A stretch of DNA of 64,000 nucleotides from Sergeia podlipaevii (GCA_030849805.1 JASANZ010002197.1:1-64000); one strand, 5' to 3'; shown: positions 21,577 through 32,130, counted from the first letter of the stretch. Program-made: numbers and translations. The notes: generated by a model not told the origin, from the sequence alone.

Positions 21577-23616
21577 CTAACAGGCGTCCGACTTGTTCGT
21601 CTGCAGCGCAATCCATAGCCCGTACATACCAAAGGTTACACCCACAGCCACAACTGCGCATCCGTACGTGCCAAGACCAAATACCAACATGTACTCCCAC
21701 CACAGTAGACTGCGTCCTCTGCGAAGTCCCCAGCGCCGCCGTCGCACATAGTCCAGCGCAGCAGGCACAACAAGGCCCACGATGCCACACCCGAGCGCAC
21801 CGGCAATGGACAATATTAGGCCATAATATGGCATGATCCACGCCACAAAGGCACAGCACACAAGCATGACAATACGCAGCAGGTTGGGTTTCCACTCGGC
21901 GTACGTCGTGATACGCCGTATGCCTAGCAGACGTCGATCACATAACTCACACAGTGGAAACGTCTGCTGAGGAATAATGACAAGTGAAGCGGCAAAGAGA
22001 ATTGCGCTCACCGCCGTCTTCATCGCCCCAGGCTGCAGGGAGACGGTCATGACGGAGCAGGTGTGAGGCCCATAGCTAAGAAAGCCGGCAAGACCAAACG
22101 CTGTCAGCAGTGCGAACGACATCGCAACTCCAATGCGAAGAAGGTGCACGTAGCGCCGCGCCTGCATAGTCCGTTCTACCGCTATTGCACTTCCGATGCC
22201 TGTAAATGCATAAACGCTCACACCTAGAGCGACAAAGAAGTCCACGGCTGAGTCTGGCCACACCTTCACGTGCTTTGCAGAGTTATATGGGAAGTATGCA
22301 AGCATCATGACCACGCTAGTAAGCACAAGCACGTTAGAGACAATGGCTAGTGGTGCCTGCGTGCTCGCTCGCTTCATGAAGACCAACGGCAGCACCACAG
22401 CAGAGGGAACAATAAACGAGATCGCGGTGGCGCCTCCGCCGTACATCCCCATCGCTGCTAGCAGCACCATCGCATTAGCTGAAGTGAAGGCAAGAAAACT
22501 GATAAGGTGAACGACGCCGTAGAAGATATTCAACATCGGGTACCAGTCACCCCAGATCAGATGTGGCACGTCACCGTACACCACCACCGTGTGCGCCTCC
22601 TTCATTTGGTTCTTCGCCCCAAAGTAGCCCTCCGTGGCGTACTCGGACGTGATAGAGACAAAAGTGAGAAGAATCATGCCGCCGGCAAGCCCTGCCTTGT
22701 TAAACACAAAGGGGATGCTCAGTATATTGGTGTGGAAGAAACTGCGCAGTGTGTTACTAAAGTCCACAAAGACAAGCTGCTTGGTCTGCTCTGACATCAC
22801 AGTCTTTGGGATAGCTTGAACAAGAAGTGTAGGGACGGCATCTATGGCGTGACCAATGCGCGATGCACCAGACCCGATGGAGTGGGTCGCCACCTCTGCA
22901 GCGTGGCGCACCCCCTGCGGCACTGCATGACTCGCTCCGCGCGCGATCACGTCCGCCGAGTCATCAATGAGGTTGGTGACCGCACTGGGAACTATGGCAG
23001 TCACCGTATCCTTGAAAAAGTGCATAGCGGAGTCACCAGAGATGGCGTCGTAGTGCTGGAGCCGCGCCAGCTGCTCTTCATCAGGACTGAGCCTTGGGTA
23101 GAGAGCCTGCTGCTTCTGTGAGACTTCATCGCCGGGTCTCAGCGGGCCTTCCTCTCCGACAGTTCCATCCCCCTCCTCCTCCTCATGAGAAGGATCGCCA
23201 TTGCCGCCATCATAAGCGCCGCTATCCACCTCACGCTCCTCACGAGAGGCCGCTGCTACTGCACAGGCAGCAGCCACACCACCGTCATAGACATGATCTT
23301 CCATTGGTAAGTCCTTTTTGTAGAAGGGCAAGCCGAGGCTGCCACCACTTACGTCCTCATACGTGGCGTTGGTATCCTCTGCGTTGTAGGAGGAGAGCAA
23401 GGGACGCTCTCTATTCCCGCTGCTATCGCTACCACCATTATTGCCCTTGCTGTGGCTGCCGCTAAACTGATCTTTCATGTAGTGTGGCGGAGCTGTAGAG
23501 CTTGAATGTACTTGAGGAATGCCTTCATCATCACTACTAGGGTGTTGCTCAGTTGCCCCCCTAAACGTACTGTTAACACTGCTGCTGCTACTGCTGGTAT
23601 GATGACTGTTGCTCAT
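21577..23616 (-). CDS. Amino acid transporter, AAAP family
   Basis: Multi-pass permease of the amino acid/auxin permease (AAAP, SLC36-like) family, which moves amino acids across the plasma or vacuolar membrane, usually with protons. Residues ~285-679 hold about eleven hydrophobic segments. The family opening is seen as FHTNILSIPFVFNKAGLAGG (~290-310), and a later signature as ALGVSVYAFTGIGSAIAVER. The first ~280 residues are a hydrophilic extension rich in Ser, Gly and Glu, ending in an amphipathic stretch (DVIARGASHAVPQGVRHAAE, ~215-235). The family in trypanosomatids is large and includes arginine, lysine, proline and other carriers; the substrate cannot be assigned here. The start ATG at 23616 follows a clear splice acceptor by ~280 nt. 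Confidence 0.9.
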   Translation of the reverse strand: MSNSHHTSSSSSSVNSTFRGATEQHPSSDDEGIPQVHSSSTAPPHYMKDQFSGSHSKGNNGGSDSSGNRERPLLSSYNAEDTNATYEDVSGGSLGLPFYKKDLPMEDHVYDGGVAAACAVAAASREEREVDSGAYDGGNGDPSHEEEEGDGTVGEEGPLRPGDEVSQKQQALYPRLSPDEEQLARLQHYDAISGDSAMHFFKDTVTAIVPSAVTNLIDDSADVIARGASHAVPQGVRHAAEVATHSIGSGASRIGHAIDAVPTLLVQAIPKTVMSEQTKQLVFVDFSNTLRSFFHTNILSIPFVFNKAGLAGGMILLTFVSITSEYATEGYFGAKNQMKEAHTVVVYGDVPHLIWGDWYPMLNIFYGVVHLISFLAFTSANAMVLLAAMGMYGGGATAISFIVPSAVVLPLVFMKRASTQAPLAIVSNVLVLTSVVMMLAYFPYNSAKHVKVWPDSAVDFFVALGVSVYAFTGIGSAIAVERTMQARRYVHLLRIGVAMSFALLTAFGLAGFLSYGPHTCSVMTVSLQPGAMKTAVSAILFAASLVIIPQQTFPLCELCDRRLLGIRRITTYAEWKPNLLRIVMLVCCAFVAWIMPYYGLILSIAGALGCGIVGLVVPAALDYVRRRRWGLRRGRSLLWWEYMLVFGLGTYGCAVVAVGVTFGMYGLWIALQTNKSDAC

Positions 23617-23894
23617 GAATGGCAGGTGGCTGCGTATTGTAGGGTCTTGATTATAGTAGAGGACTAAATATATATCTATAAATATGACAATCGCAAGTGG
23701 CCAACGTGTGCGTGTATGCGTGAAAGATCTCAGAAAGAGAAAAATAAATGAGAAGGCGCGTCAGCTGAGCCTTTCCTCTCTCTCTCTCTCTCTCTTTCTC
23801 TCTTTCGCTCACTCTTTCCTTTTCTTGTGTAGGGGAAGATACTCTCAAATACAAATGTGGAGGAGAGAATCTACTTCGTTTCCTTTCGTTTCTT

Positions 23895-23937
23895 CTAGAT
23901 GAACGCAAAAAGAAAAGAAAAGATAAAAGAGGAGTAG
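23895..23937 (-). promoter_or_regulatory. Trans-splice acceptor of the AAAP transporter
   Basis: The sense strand has a ~35-nt pyrimidine tract (CTCCTCTTTTATCTTTTC and on) ending in CATCTAG, with AG at 23896-23895. The 5' UTR would be ~280 nt and contains a GA run (CT on plus, 23779-23797). Confidence 0.5.
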
Positions 23938-25017
23938 TAAGCAAACAAAATAATAATATTAATAATAATAAGTACACCCTAGATGGCGTAAGAAGAATGC
24001 AATTTAGTTTGATCGTCCATTGATTGCGTGTGTGGTCTCCTGTACACTCTTCACATACACATTAAAAAAAAAAATAGAGGAGAGAGAACTGAAGACGTCA
24101 CACTAGAAAGATTTCCAGCAATCCAGCTCCGCTTCCACTCCCCCCCTCCTCTCTCTATACGTTTGCTTAGTTGTTGATTTTCTTCATGATAGACGCAGCA
24201 GCGGGTATCAATAGTGATGAAAGAGTGAGGAGCTATATAATGTGTCTTCCTTTGTCAGCTGGGCCCCGCTGTACTGCTGGGATAAGGAGCTCCCAGCTCT
24301 ATCACCATTGCGGCAATGAGCTCGCCGCCACACTCTCCCTCTACACTTCTCTTTCTTTCCTTTTTTCCTTCTCTTCTCCCGATTTTCCCTCTTGTGTGAA
24401 TACACAGTGCAAATGCAAGTGCGGGCGTGTGTGTGCGGGTGTGTGTGTGTGCTCATTAGCCACCACCACTTTATCTTGCCTTCCAAATGCTTATGCATAT
24501 TGTCGCAAGAGTAAAAAAACAAAAACAAACAAACAAACAAACAAACAAACCAGTTATAATAATAATAATAATAATAATAAAAGCAACAATCAATTGGAAT
24601 CATCGATTAATATATCCGCTCTCTTCCTTTTTCTCCGTGAAGTTTGTGATTTCAAGGCGGCAAAAATCAATTATGTAGAAAAACAAACAAACAAACAAAC
24701 AAACAATAAAAAAAAAACATGGGGTCGTTAGCGAGAAACACTGAGAAGCCAAAAAAGAAAAAAAAAAGTAAAGGAAAAAAAAATGCAATAAAAGAAACGC
24801 CTCTGAATAACAAAACGAAATAAAATAAAATAAAATAAAAGGAGCTTTCAAAACAACAACAACAACAACAAAGAACAGTTTAGGTACTCGGAAAAAAAGA
24901 AGAAAGGAAAGGAAACGTGAAAGTGACATCAAAAAATTGCTTCTTTTTAAATAGTAATAATAAAAAAATATAGAGACACATAATAGCTCGCTTCCTAGCA
25001 CCCACCACCTTCATCTT
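23938..25017. other. Intergenic region
   Basis: Spacer between IPK2 and the AAAP transporter. It contains (AAT)n at about 23950-23970 and 24557-24581, (AAAC)n at 24522-24550 and 24683-24705, and an (AAC)n run near 24853-24870. All have the A-rich strand on plus. No gene is visible. Confidence 0.5.
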
Positions 25018-26868
25018 TCATTCTCCTGCTTCTTGCAATAGCATAATCAGCGATTGTAGTCCGCGGATGTATCCCTCATCCAGCATCGACTCCCCCACGC
25101 TATCTGTGTCGCTCGCCGCCACAGCGGAGCACTCCGCACGCGTGTAGGTGTGAGCAAAGTCAATCATCACAACGCGACACGTTTGCAGTGGCCGAGCCGC
25201 GTCGTACACAACCAGAAGAGAGGACGTAAAAAATAAAAAGGCAGTTTGAGTGTAAAAGAATCGCAGAAGGCTCTGTAGAAGTCCCACCAGCCGCGCTCTA
25301 ATGCTGGAACATTTCTCCTCACGCACGGCCGCCCGCGTCTCGGTGCCGCCACCATTACAGTCGTCCATGCCTCGTTTCTCCGTCCCATGTGGATCCTCCT
25401 CTCCACTGTTTGTGTGCGTGGCCACTGCAGAGAGGAAGTACATAATCGTCGTCTTCACCTCATCATAAGGTAAGTCCCGCAACGTCGCTTTGGTTTGTAT
25501 TTCAAAGCTGCGAGTGGCGTCGTCCCACCGCTTGTACCCGGCGAGTCGAATGCCATAGGCACCCGAGGTTGACAGTCGCGCCTTCCGCTCCTTACTCTGC
25601 TTTTTCTCTGGACTGGGGTGAAGTCCGTACTGCCTGCAGCCCATTTTGATGTCCAGCACACAAGGGTGCGTGAAGCCGTAGCACACATCTTCGAGTATGA
25701 TCATTTCCACCGGCGCTGCTGCCGCCTCGGAGCTGCGCGGTAGCCGCTTGTTCAGTGCGTCCTCCACGTACTTCTCGGGTGAAGTGAGAATTTCACCGTC
25801 CATCGTAACAAAAGAAAAGTTATGCACTTCGCTAGTGGTCTCGTCGCCTCCTGTCCTACTACCATCAACAGTGATGCCCACGTGTTCCACAGGCGGAGAG
25901 GAGCACCCGCTGTTGCTTTGCTTGTAGTGATAGTCAGTCAAGTCCAGCTGCTTCTGAACAGCCGCTGTCGCCTCAGCCACTTCCAAAGCAAACTGTTCCA
26001 TGAGACGTTCCACCGCGTCGCTCCCGCACACGCGGCCACCGCATCCATCTCCGCATTGCGCACACAGCGGTGGCGGTGGTAATAGACGTGCGAGTGCTGC
26101 CTCGCTGCTGCGGCCGGCGCCGTTACTGTAAGTAAGCGCAGGTTGCTCAGGCGTGTCACCACTGCTCACAGTTCCTCCGTCCTTTACGTTTGTACCGTTG
26201 CTTCGCGTTGTGACGTGGGCGAAGAGACTGATATCTGTGTGCATCTCACTCTTCATTTCGCTTCCGCCACCTCCGCTTATGTTGCTCGCACAGCGAACAC
26301 GGCTGCTGCTGTTGTGGGAACTTAGCGGAAACGTGTTTCCGTCACTTTCGGTTGCCGTTGTTGTGCCTGTTGTTAGCCCCGTCATCATGGCGGGTACGAG
26401 AGTGTTATCCTTCTCCTTTGGAGGACACTCAACACACATGCTTGAGTAGTCTGTTGACACCATCGCGCCAAGCGCGAAGGAACCCACCTTGAGAGCTGCT
26501 ACCGCACGTGTGCCATAGTAACGCGGGAGGAACGGCCCCAGTTGCACCACAACGCTTCTCTCCCGCTCTCGTTGCATGAGCTCCTCCTCACTGCGATGAG
26601 ACAAACCATCTACATCAGCTACACTTGACACTGCACTGCCTGCTGCTGCTGCTGCTGCTGCTGCCACAAGTCTCTCATAAAAGCGTTTCTCTCGTTCTGA
26701 CCGCGAAGCTTTCCACACAAGTTCAGCCTGAGAGAGCATGATGTGACGCCCGTCTACTGCGTTGGCGTAAGGCTTGGCGATGAGAGCAACTCCGGTGCTG
26801 AGTTCCACAGAAATAGTGTCCAGGAGCACCTCACGCACGGTGGTTGCTGAAGATAGTGGCCCTGACAT
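25018..26868 (-). CDS. Inositol polyphosphate kinase family protein, short paralogue (IPK2)
   Basis: 616-residue IPK-superfamily kinase, the second in this window. The N-lobe shows AELVWKASRSEREKRFYERL (~55-75), and FLPRYYGTR follows near 118. The catalytic signature is PCVLDIKMG with Asp406 and Lys408, then SSLLVVYDAARP and the metal-binding VMIDFAHTY. A Ser/Gly/Cys-rich insertion of ~240 residues, including a Cys cluster CAQCGDGCGGRVCG (~275), sits between N-lobe and signature. A shorter insertion (EDPHGTEKRGMDD) lies before the last motifs. The ATG at 26868 is the first real start; a GTG three codons upstream is not used in this group. Residues 389-450 share a near-identical DNA tract with IPK1, while the rest is diverged, so the pair is an old duplication with a recent exchange. 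Substrate unknown. Confidence 0.92.
   Translation of the reverse strand: MSGPLSSATTVREVLLDTISVELSTGVALIAKPYANAVDGRHIMLSQAELVWKASRSEREKRFYERLVAAAAAAAAGSAVSSVADVDGLSHRSEEELMQRERERSVVVQLGPFLPRYYGTRAVAALKVGSFALGAMVSTDYSSMCVECPPKEKDNTLVPAMMTGLTTGTTTATESDGNTFPLSSHNSSSRVRCASNISGGGGSEMKSEMHTDISLFAHVTTRSNGTNVKDGGTVSSGDTPEQPALTYSNGAGRSSEAALARLLPPPPLCAQCGDGCGGRVCGSDAVERLMEQFALEVAEATAAVQKQLDLTDYHYKQSNSGCSSPPVEHVGITVDGSRTGGDETTSEVHNFSFVTMDGEILTSPEKYVEDALNKRLPRSSEAAAAPVEMIILEDVCYGFTHPCVLDIKMGCRQYGLHPSPEKKQSKERKARLSTSGAYGIRLAGYKRWDDATRSFEIQTKATLRDLPYDEVKTTIMYFLSAVATHTNSGEEDPHGTEKRGMDDCNGGGTETRAAVREEKCSSIRARLVGLLQSLLRFFYTQTAFLFFTSSLLVVYDAARPLQTCRVVMIDFAHTYTRAECSAVAASDTDSVGESMLDEGYIRGLQSLIMLLQEAGE
25521..25704 (-). 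repeat. Near-identical tract shared with IPK1 (copy in IPK2)
   Basis: Partner of 12278-12461. The three differences are at 25524, 25598 and 25698. They give Asp, Gln and Ile here against Asn, Arg and Val in IPK1. No synonymous difference occurs in about 60 codons. Confidence 0.95.
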
Positions 26869-27023
26869 CGTTGTCACTGATATATGTGTATGTGTATGTA
26901 AAATACCTCTCTCTCTCTCTCTATTCAGTTGGGTGTTAAGTGTCGATCAGTTGCCGGTTTTTCTTCTTCTACCGTTTCAATCAGTCAGACCTCCTCCCTT
27001 CCCTGCACTCTGGCACACGTGTT

Positions 27024-27062
27024 CTGGTGCACACGGTAACAACAAAAAGGAAAATATATAAG
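27024..27062 (-). promoter_or_regulatory. Probable trans-splice acceptor of IPK2
   Basis: The sense strand reads TTATATATTTTCCTTTTTTG, then GTGCACCAG with AG at 27025-27024. A GA run (CT on plus, about 26907-26921) then lies in the 5' UTR. Confidence 0.4.
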
Positions 27063-29895
27063 ATAAAAAAAACTTAGTTCGGTTAAAACAAAAGCAAAAC
27101 AACAACACCACCAACAATAAATGCTACCTTCTACCTATATATATATCAGGGCAATGAATTTAAAGATAGCACTACACGCACAAACACTTTTTAGCCAATT
27201 ACAAGGACGGGGAAAGCAAACAATAGTAAAAAGAAACTCCCAAACTTGAGTGTTTGAGTATAGCAAATTATAATAATAATGTAAGGTGCTAATTAAAAAA
27301 AAAATATAACAGAAAAAAGAAGGCAATAAAACTAAATGTATATATGATACGCAAACACACACATACACACAAAAAGTATAGAAGATCTGCCCCTTTCTTT
27401 TTCTTTCTCCACTACGTTTTACAAACGCATAGCTTTTTAGATATTGATACCTAAGAGTAAACAATTCTCGTTTCTCAAACCTAATGATGGTTCTTTTCCT
27501 TTTATATTGATGTATGTGTGTGTGTGTGTGTCTAAGTTTGAACAAAGAGGGTTTTTTTTCTGCACTTCTTTTTCCGCTTTTTCACCCTTCTCTAGAAGAA
27601 CTATAACGACGACAACAACAACAACAAAAATATACGCAGAATGCTGTGTGATGTATGTATCCTTCGGTGGGTCAAGTATAGTAGATGAAAACACGTTGAG
27701 AGTTTTTTTTTTAAAAATTAAGTAGAGATATTGGGGAATAAAATATAGCATACAGTGCACAACAATACAAAGTATCAGAGAGAGAGAGAGAAAGAAAGAA
27801 AGAGAGAGCTAATAATGTTCCCACTAACAGAGTAGCAAGTCCATCGATAGAAAGTTTTTTCTTTTCCTTCTTGTTATAGAAGTTCATTTTCGTTAAAAAA
27901 AATAAAGTGTTCCACTGACATTTTTATGGCAGCTCATTCAAAAGACGTCTTCTCTTGAATTTTTTTTTTCAAAATACAACGCGGCACACACTCGCGCGAT
28001 GTCTGCTGCGTTGTCTGCGTCGACCATCTTCCCTTCCCCTTCTACTTTATCATCACACAGTTATTACTCAACAGCATACCGTACCTATCACTTCCAGTTT
28101 CTTCTTTATTCTTTTCCTTTTAAATCATCTTTCTACAGGCCATTGCCTCCTCCTCCTTTCTCTTGTTCGAAAAAAGATGAGAAAAAGAAAAGAAAGTCCC
28201 ATTCTCGTAAGAAAGCCATGATTCCTAACCTACTGCTTTCTTCTTCTTCGTTGCCACTCTCCATGCAAGTGCGCTTTCCTCCTCACACTCTCTGTTTCCT
28301 CGCGTTTGCCAACATAGCGGAGTAAACACGAAAAAGGAAAAAAAAAAGTAAAGATAAAAAAACACACAACAAATAGAAAATAAGAACGCCGAGAAGAAGG
28401 AGAAAGTTAATAATATATATATAAATGTATACTGCTCGCGTATGTTAACATCGTCAATGGAGGAGCAACGCCCCGCACTGAATATCTTCTGCAGTAGCGC
28501 AAAAACAAGAAATGCTAACCCCAACCTCTCACAAAATTCCCCATTTCACTACCTGTTTCTCTCTGCATAGTATATAAGCGTATGAACAAAACGATAGTGT
28601 TAAGATGATAGGAGAGGGCACACATACACTCGTGCACAGAGGGGGAAATGATGACCACACACGGCATGCATCTTTTGACAATAAGCAACAACACAAAATA
28701 AATAAATAAAATTAAAAAAGAAACAACACCATTATAATTACAAACAGCAACCATACTTTTATATATGTGGATAGAATAATACATAGACCCCATTTTTTTT
28801 TGAAGATGTATTGTATGGTACACAGAATCGGCACAAGATAATAGAAAGGATATGTATAAAACAAATACCAAATAGAAATTGCTTTCCCATACACACACAC
28901 ACATATATACATATATATATGTGCACCGCACGTCTCACTGTTACTCGTAAATTTTGCCCTTCTCATTTGGAACGTTTAATTGAAAACAACAACAACAACA
29001 ACCAGATGCTATTTTTTTTTTTTCCCCCCTTTTTAAGCTTCCATACGCAGCGTTAAAAAAAAGTGTACAGACGTACACATACACACAAAAATTATACACA
29101 AACACATGCAATGCGCATCTATATGCACCTGATGTGTAACTTAATAATTTAGAAGAAAACACGAAAGAATGATGATGTAAACAACAAAAAAAACAACCAC
29201 CACCACCACCACCACAACAACAAAAAGAGGGCACTAACCGACGAGAAGAAACAACAACATCAAGAGTACACACAACGTGTCCATCGCCAATGCTCACGCT
29301 AAAAAAAAAAAAAACAGAACTTTGGAGGGGAGGGGGGGGGGTGAAGTACTTCCAAAGATCAAAAAACCTAATTAGAAGAAGTCGACGCATCTCTCTTTAT
29401 ATATATAGTATCTATAAAGGAGCAGATCAAAGCAAGCAAACAAACAAACGACAAAAAAGAACATACGCCTTCTAGAATACGTGTGTGTGCAGCGATGAAG
29501 TCTCCGTCCATCCGTCTCCTTTTTGCTTTCGTGTTTTTTTTTTTAAATTTGTTTTACAGAACCGTTACAAAGAAAAAAAAAAGCGGCGCTCAAAGGTGCT
29601 TCAACAGCCCTTGTCAAGTAGGATTGATCATATAATAATAATAATAATAGTAAAGCACCAAAGCCATCTCCCTCTTTGTGGTTGTCTTCTCTCACCTGCC
29701 AATGTGGAGGCTCAGATCTTTACCTTCTCTTCATAGCTAGCCGGGAGCTGCCACAACAGTGGTAGGCAATGTGATACTCTTGGGGTTGGGGGGAGATGGC
29801 AGCGGTGCTAGTGGCTGGTAATGGTAAAAGTGGCAGGTAGGCGATAACACAAAGAGAGAGAGAGAAAGAGGGATGGATTGAGAGAATCATCACCA
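27063..29895. other. Longest intergenic region of the window
   Basis: About 2.8 kb between the POT1-like permease and IPK2. It holds runs of AAC (about 27610-27627 and 28986-29001), AAT (about 29632-29650), GA (27777-27810 and 29853-29870), AT and long A-runs. Frames up to about 150 codons occur but have simple, Tyr/Phe/Ser/Leu-rich composition that follows the repeats. I see no gene. Its length would allow a non-coding RNA or small gene I cannot recognise. Confidence 0.45.
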
Positions 29896-32055
29896 TCACG
29901 TCGACGAGGATCCTTTTCGCTTCATGGTACCGCTATCTGAGCGACTAAAGCCTCCACCACTTCCACCGTTGCTCTCGCTATCCATCCGCCTTACGCGACT
30001 AAGGCCATCCTTGCCGCCGAGTCTGAAGTTATCATCGTTTTCGGTAGACACAGACGCAGGCCCAGAGCGTGCGAGCAGCGGTGGCGTGGTGGCCAGGAAG
30101 GTGCCAGGGCTGGTCACAAGGATAGTTGGGCTACCCAATGGTCTTGGCGTTGTACGAACGTTGAGACTCTGACTTCCAAAGGTGGACGACGCAAGGGGCA
30201 TCTCAAGTTCATCGTCACCGCTGTCGTCTTCCTCACGACGACCAATACGGCGACGCAAGCCACCACCAAGACCGGACACGTAGGAACCGTCCTCTGGCAT
30301 TGTGTCCATCGCTACGCCGCTCATACCGGTGGCATTAGCTCCCGCAGGGTTTCCTCCGCTCACAGACACAACGATGTCGTGCACGTTCGTGCCATCGTCC
30401 AAGTTCCCAAGATGTATGTCGCCAAAGTTCTTCTCAGTGTATTGAACATCCGTCAATGGCAGAATACCCAGCAGTAGATCTCCTGGCTGATCGTCCTCGC
30501 CGTCGTGGTAGAACACACCTTCACCAAGCATGTCTGCGTCCACGTCCGCCGGCACATCATCGTCGTCTTCATCCGATACCGCGCACTGCACGATCACACC
30601 TTGAAATCCGTTGCGCGCAAAGATGCGGCAGTAAATCCATGACACAATGCTGCCACCCACGACAAAGCCGACCAGTGCCATGCCAATCGCCAAACTCGTC
30701 ATCGCCGATACAATAGCAGCCATGAGTGAGAACAACGCGGCAGGCAGGAGGCACAGCGCAGCCAGCCACGTGTTGCACGGCAGGGCGTAGGGCCTCGCGA
30801 GATTGGGGAATTCAATACGCAGCTTGATGAGAGCAGCGTAGATGAGAATAAGGCGAAGGCAATAGAGAGACTGGCAGAGCGCCACCACGCTACCAAAGTC
30901 AAGCGTCGCGCTGAAGACAATCGATACGGCAGAGTTGAGGACGACAGCAGGAATAGGGGTACCGAGGCGAGGATGGTAGTAGCCGATGATGCGTGAGATC
31001 TTCTTGGGGAACATCTGCATCGTGCCCATACCCGCAAGCAGCCTACTTGTGCAGCACATGGATGTGAGCGTGAAGCCCACCCCGCTGAGCATGGCACCGG
31101 CAAAGAGCATGTACTTGAGCCAGCTCCCAGCAATCTCCTGCGCCACCAGCGGCCAGTGCCCAGCTTTCCACTGGCTGTAGTCCTGGCCGACACCCATCGC
31201 GCTCACACCAGCTAACATAGGCATCACATATGCAACATAGGTGCCGAACATGAGCAACAGCATTGCGCGCGGAAACGTTTTGCGAGGGTTGGCGACTTCC
31301 TCCACAACCGCGCCTGCGTTTTCAATGTTCGCATAGTTCCAACTAATAATAGAAAAAAAAGCAGCCCAGTTCACGTGCTTGACATCGCTATACAGAATGG
31401 CCGCGTTGAAGCCGTGACCGAAGAGCTGAATGAGAGTCAACAGTGTAAAGGGTAAAATTGTTATCGCGCAGAGAATAATAGAGGAGCTGCCCACCACCTC
31501 CACGCCAACGCAGTTCAGAACGCAGCAGATCGCCACGACGGCAATCTTCACGGCAGCGGCTTCGCCCTTGTTGAGGGTTGGCGAGAGCTGCGCGACGTAC
31601 TCCGCAGTGAGATTAGGATATGTGGCGTTGCCAATGAAGGTGATGAATATTGTGGCTAAGATACACATGAAAGAGATAAAGGGAGGGAATGCGGCGTTGG
31701 TCCACATTAACACCCCCGAGTTACTTGGCACCGCAGTGGAGAGCTCGGCAACAGCGAGACCTGTTGGCAGACACCACATCCACGGCAGCACAATGCACAC
31801 AATCAGCGTGATGAGTGGCCCCGCAGAACCGATGCCATCCTCAAAGCCGTATCCACCACCAAGGCAATTGGCAAACAGAATGCCAAAGAGAGCAACAGAG
31901 TTGAGAGAGCCACGGTGAGCAACAGCCTCGCCTGTGCGCTTGACCCACTCGGGGCGTCTGATCACCTCCTTGGTGCGGCGTAGCTGCGGATGAAAGATAG
32001 GCTCCACATGTCTGGCTCGCGCCGATTGCGGATCCGGGGGGTGGTCAGCGTTCAT
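29896..32055 (-). CDS. APC-family permease, POT1-like (putative polyamine transporter)
   Basis: 719-residue multi-pass permease of the amino acid-polyamine-organocation superfamily. About twelve hydrophobic segments lie between residues ~50 and 470. The first half shows LFGILFANCLGGGYGFEDGI (~57-76) in place of the GxG helix-1 break, and SIISWNYANIENAGAVVEEV (~237-256) matches the conserved segment of the POT1/PAT group, proton-coupled putrescine/spermidine carriers described in Leishmania and Trypanosoma cruzi. Residues ~480-719 form a long acidic then Ser/Gly-rich cytosolic tail, with EEDDSGDDELEMP near 614. The ATG at 32055 lies ~40 nt behind an acceptor. The superfamily is secure; polyamines as substrate are inferred from resemblance, and amino acids remain possible. 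Confidence 0.87.
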   Translation of the reverse strand: MNADHPPDPQSARARHVEPIFHPQLRRTKEVIRRPEWVKRTGEAVAHRGSLNSVALFGILFANCLGGGYGFEDGIGSAGPLITLIVCIVLPWMWCLPTGLAVAELSTAVPSNSGVLMWTNAAFPPFISFMCILATIFITFIGNATYPNLTAEYVAQLSPTLNKGEAAAVKIAVVAICCVLNCVGVEVVGSSSIILCAITILPFTLLTLIQLFGHGFNAAILYSDVKHVNWAAFFSIISWNYANIENAGAVVEEVANPRKTFPRAMLLLMFGTYVAYVMPMLAGVSAMGVGQDYSQWKAGHWPLVAQEIAGSWLKYMLFAGAMLSGVGFTLTSMCCTSRLLAGMGTMQMFPKKISRIIGYYHPRLGTPIPAVVLNSAVSIVFSATLDFGSVVALCQSLYCLRLILIYAALIKLRIEFPNLARPYALPCNTWLAALCLLPAALFSLMAAIVSAMTSLAIGMALVGFVVGGSIVSWIYCRIFARNGFQGVIVQCAVSDEDDDDVPADVDADMLGEGVFYHDGEDDQPGDLLLGILPLTDVQYTEKNFGDIHLGNLDDGTNVHDIVVSVSGGNPAGANATGMSGVAMDTMPEDGSYVSGLGGGLRRRIGRREEDDSGDDELEMPLASSTFGSQSLNVRTTPRPLGSPTILVTSPGTFLATTPPLLARSGPASVSTENDDNFRLGGKDGLSRVRRMDSESNGGSGGGFSRSDSGTMKRKGSSST

Positions 32056-32096
32056 TAGGATGTCTATTAGCCTCCTTCTCTTTTATCTCCTTTCCC

Positions 32097-32130
32097 CTTT
32101 AATAATGAAAATAACAATAAAACACAGTGA
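32097..32130 (-). promoter_or_regulatory. Trans-splice acceptor of the POT1-like permease
   Basis: The sense strand reads a T-rich tract ending TTTTCATTATTAAAG, with AG at 32098-32097. The 5' UTR would be about 42 nt. Confidence 0.4.

Noticed and set aside
24171..24731. Plus-strand frame of 186 codons between IPK2 and the AAAP gene
   Set aside because: Its second half is the translation of AAAC and AAT microsatellites, and there is no motif. Opposite strand to all genes.
26869..26877. GTG start extending IPK2
   Set aside because: Trypanosomatid genes use ATG; the ATG at 26868 is the first in frame. The same reasoning moved the starts of the Coq11-like, TRAP-gamma, HIT and sorting nexin genes to 37853, 51455, 52447 and 61030.
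27999..28325. Plus-strand frame of 108 codons in the longest spacer
   Set aside because: Ser/Phe/Leu-rich composition follows pyrimidine-rich DNA. No conserved motif and wrong strand for the unit.
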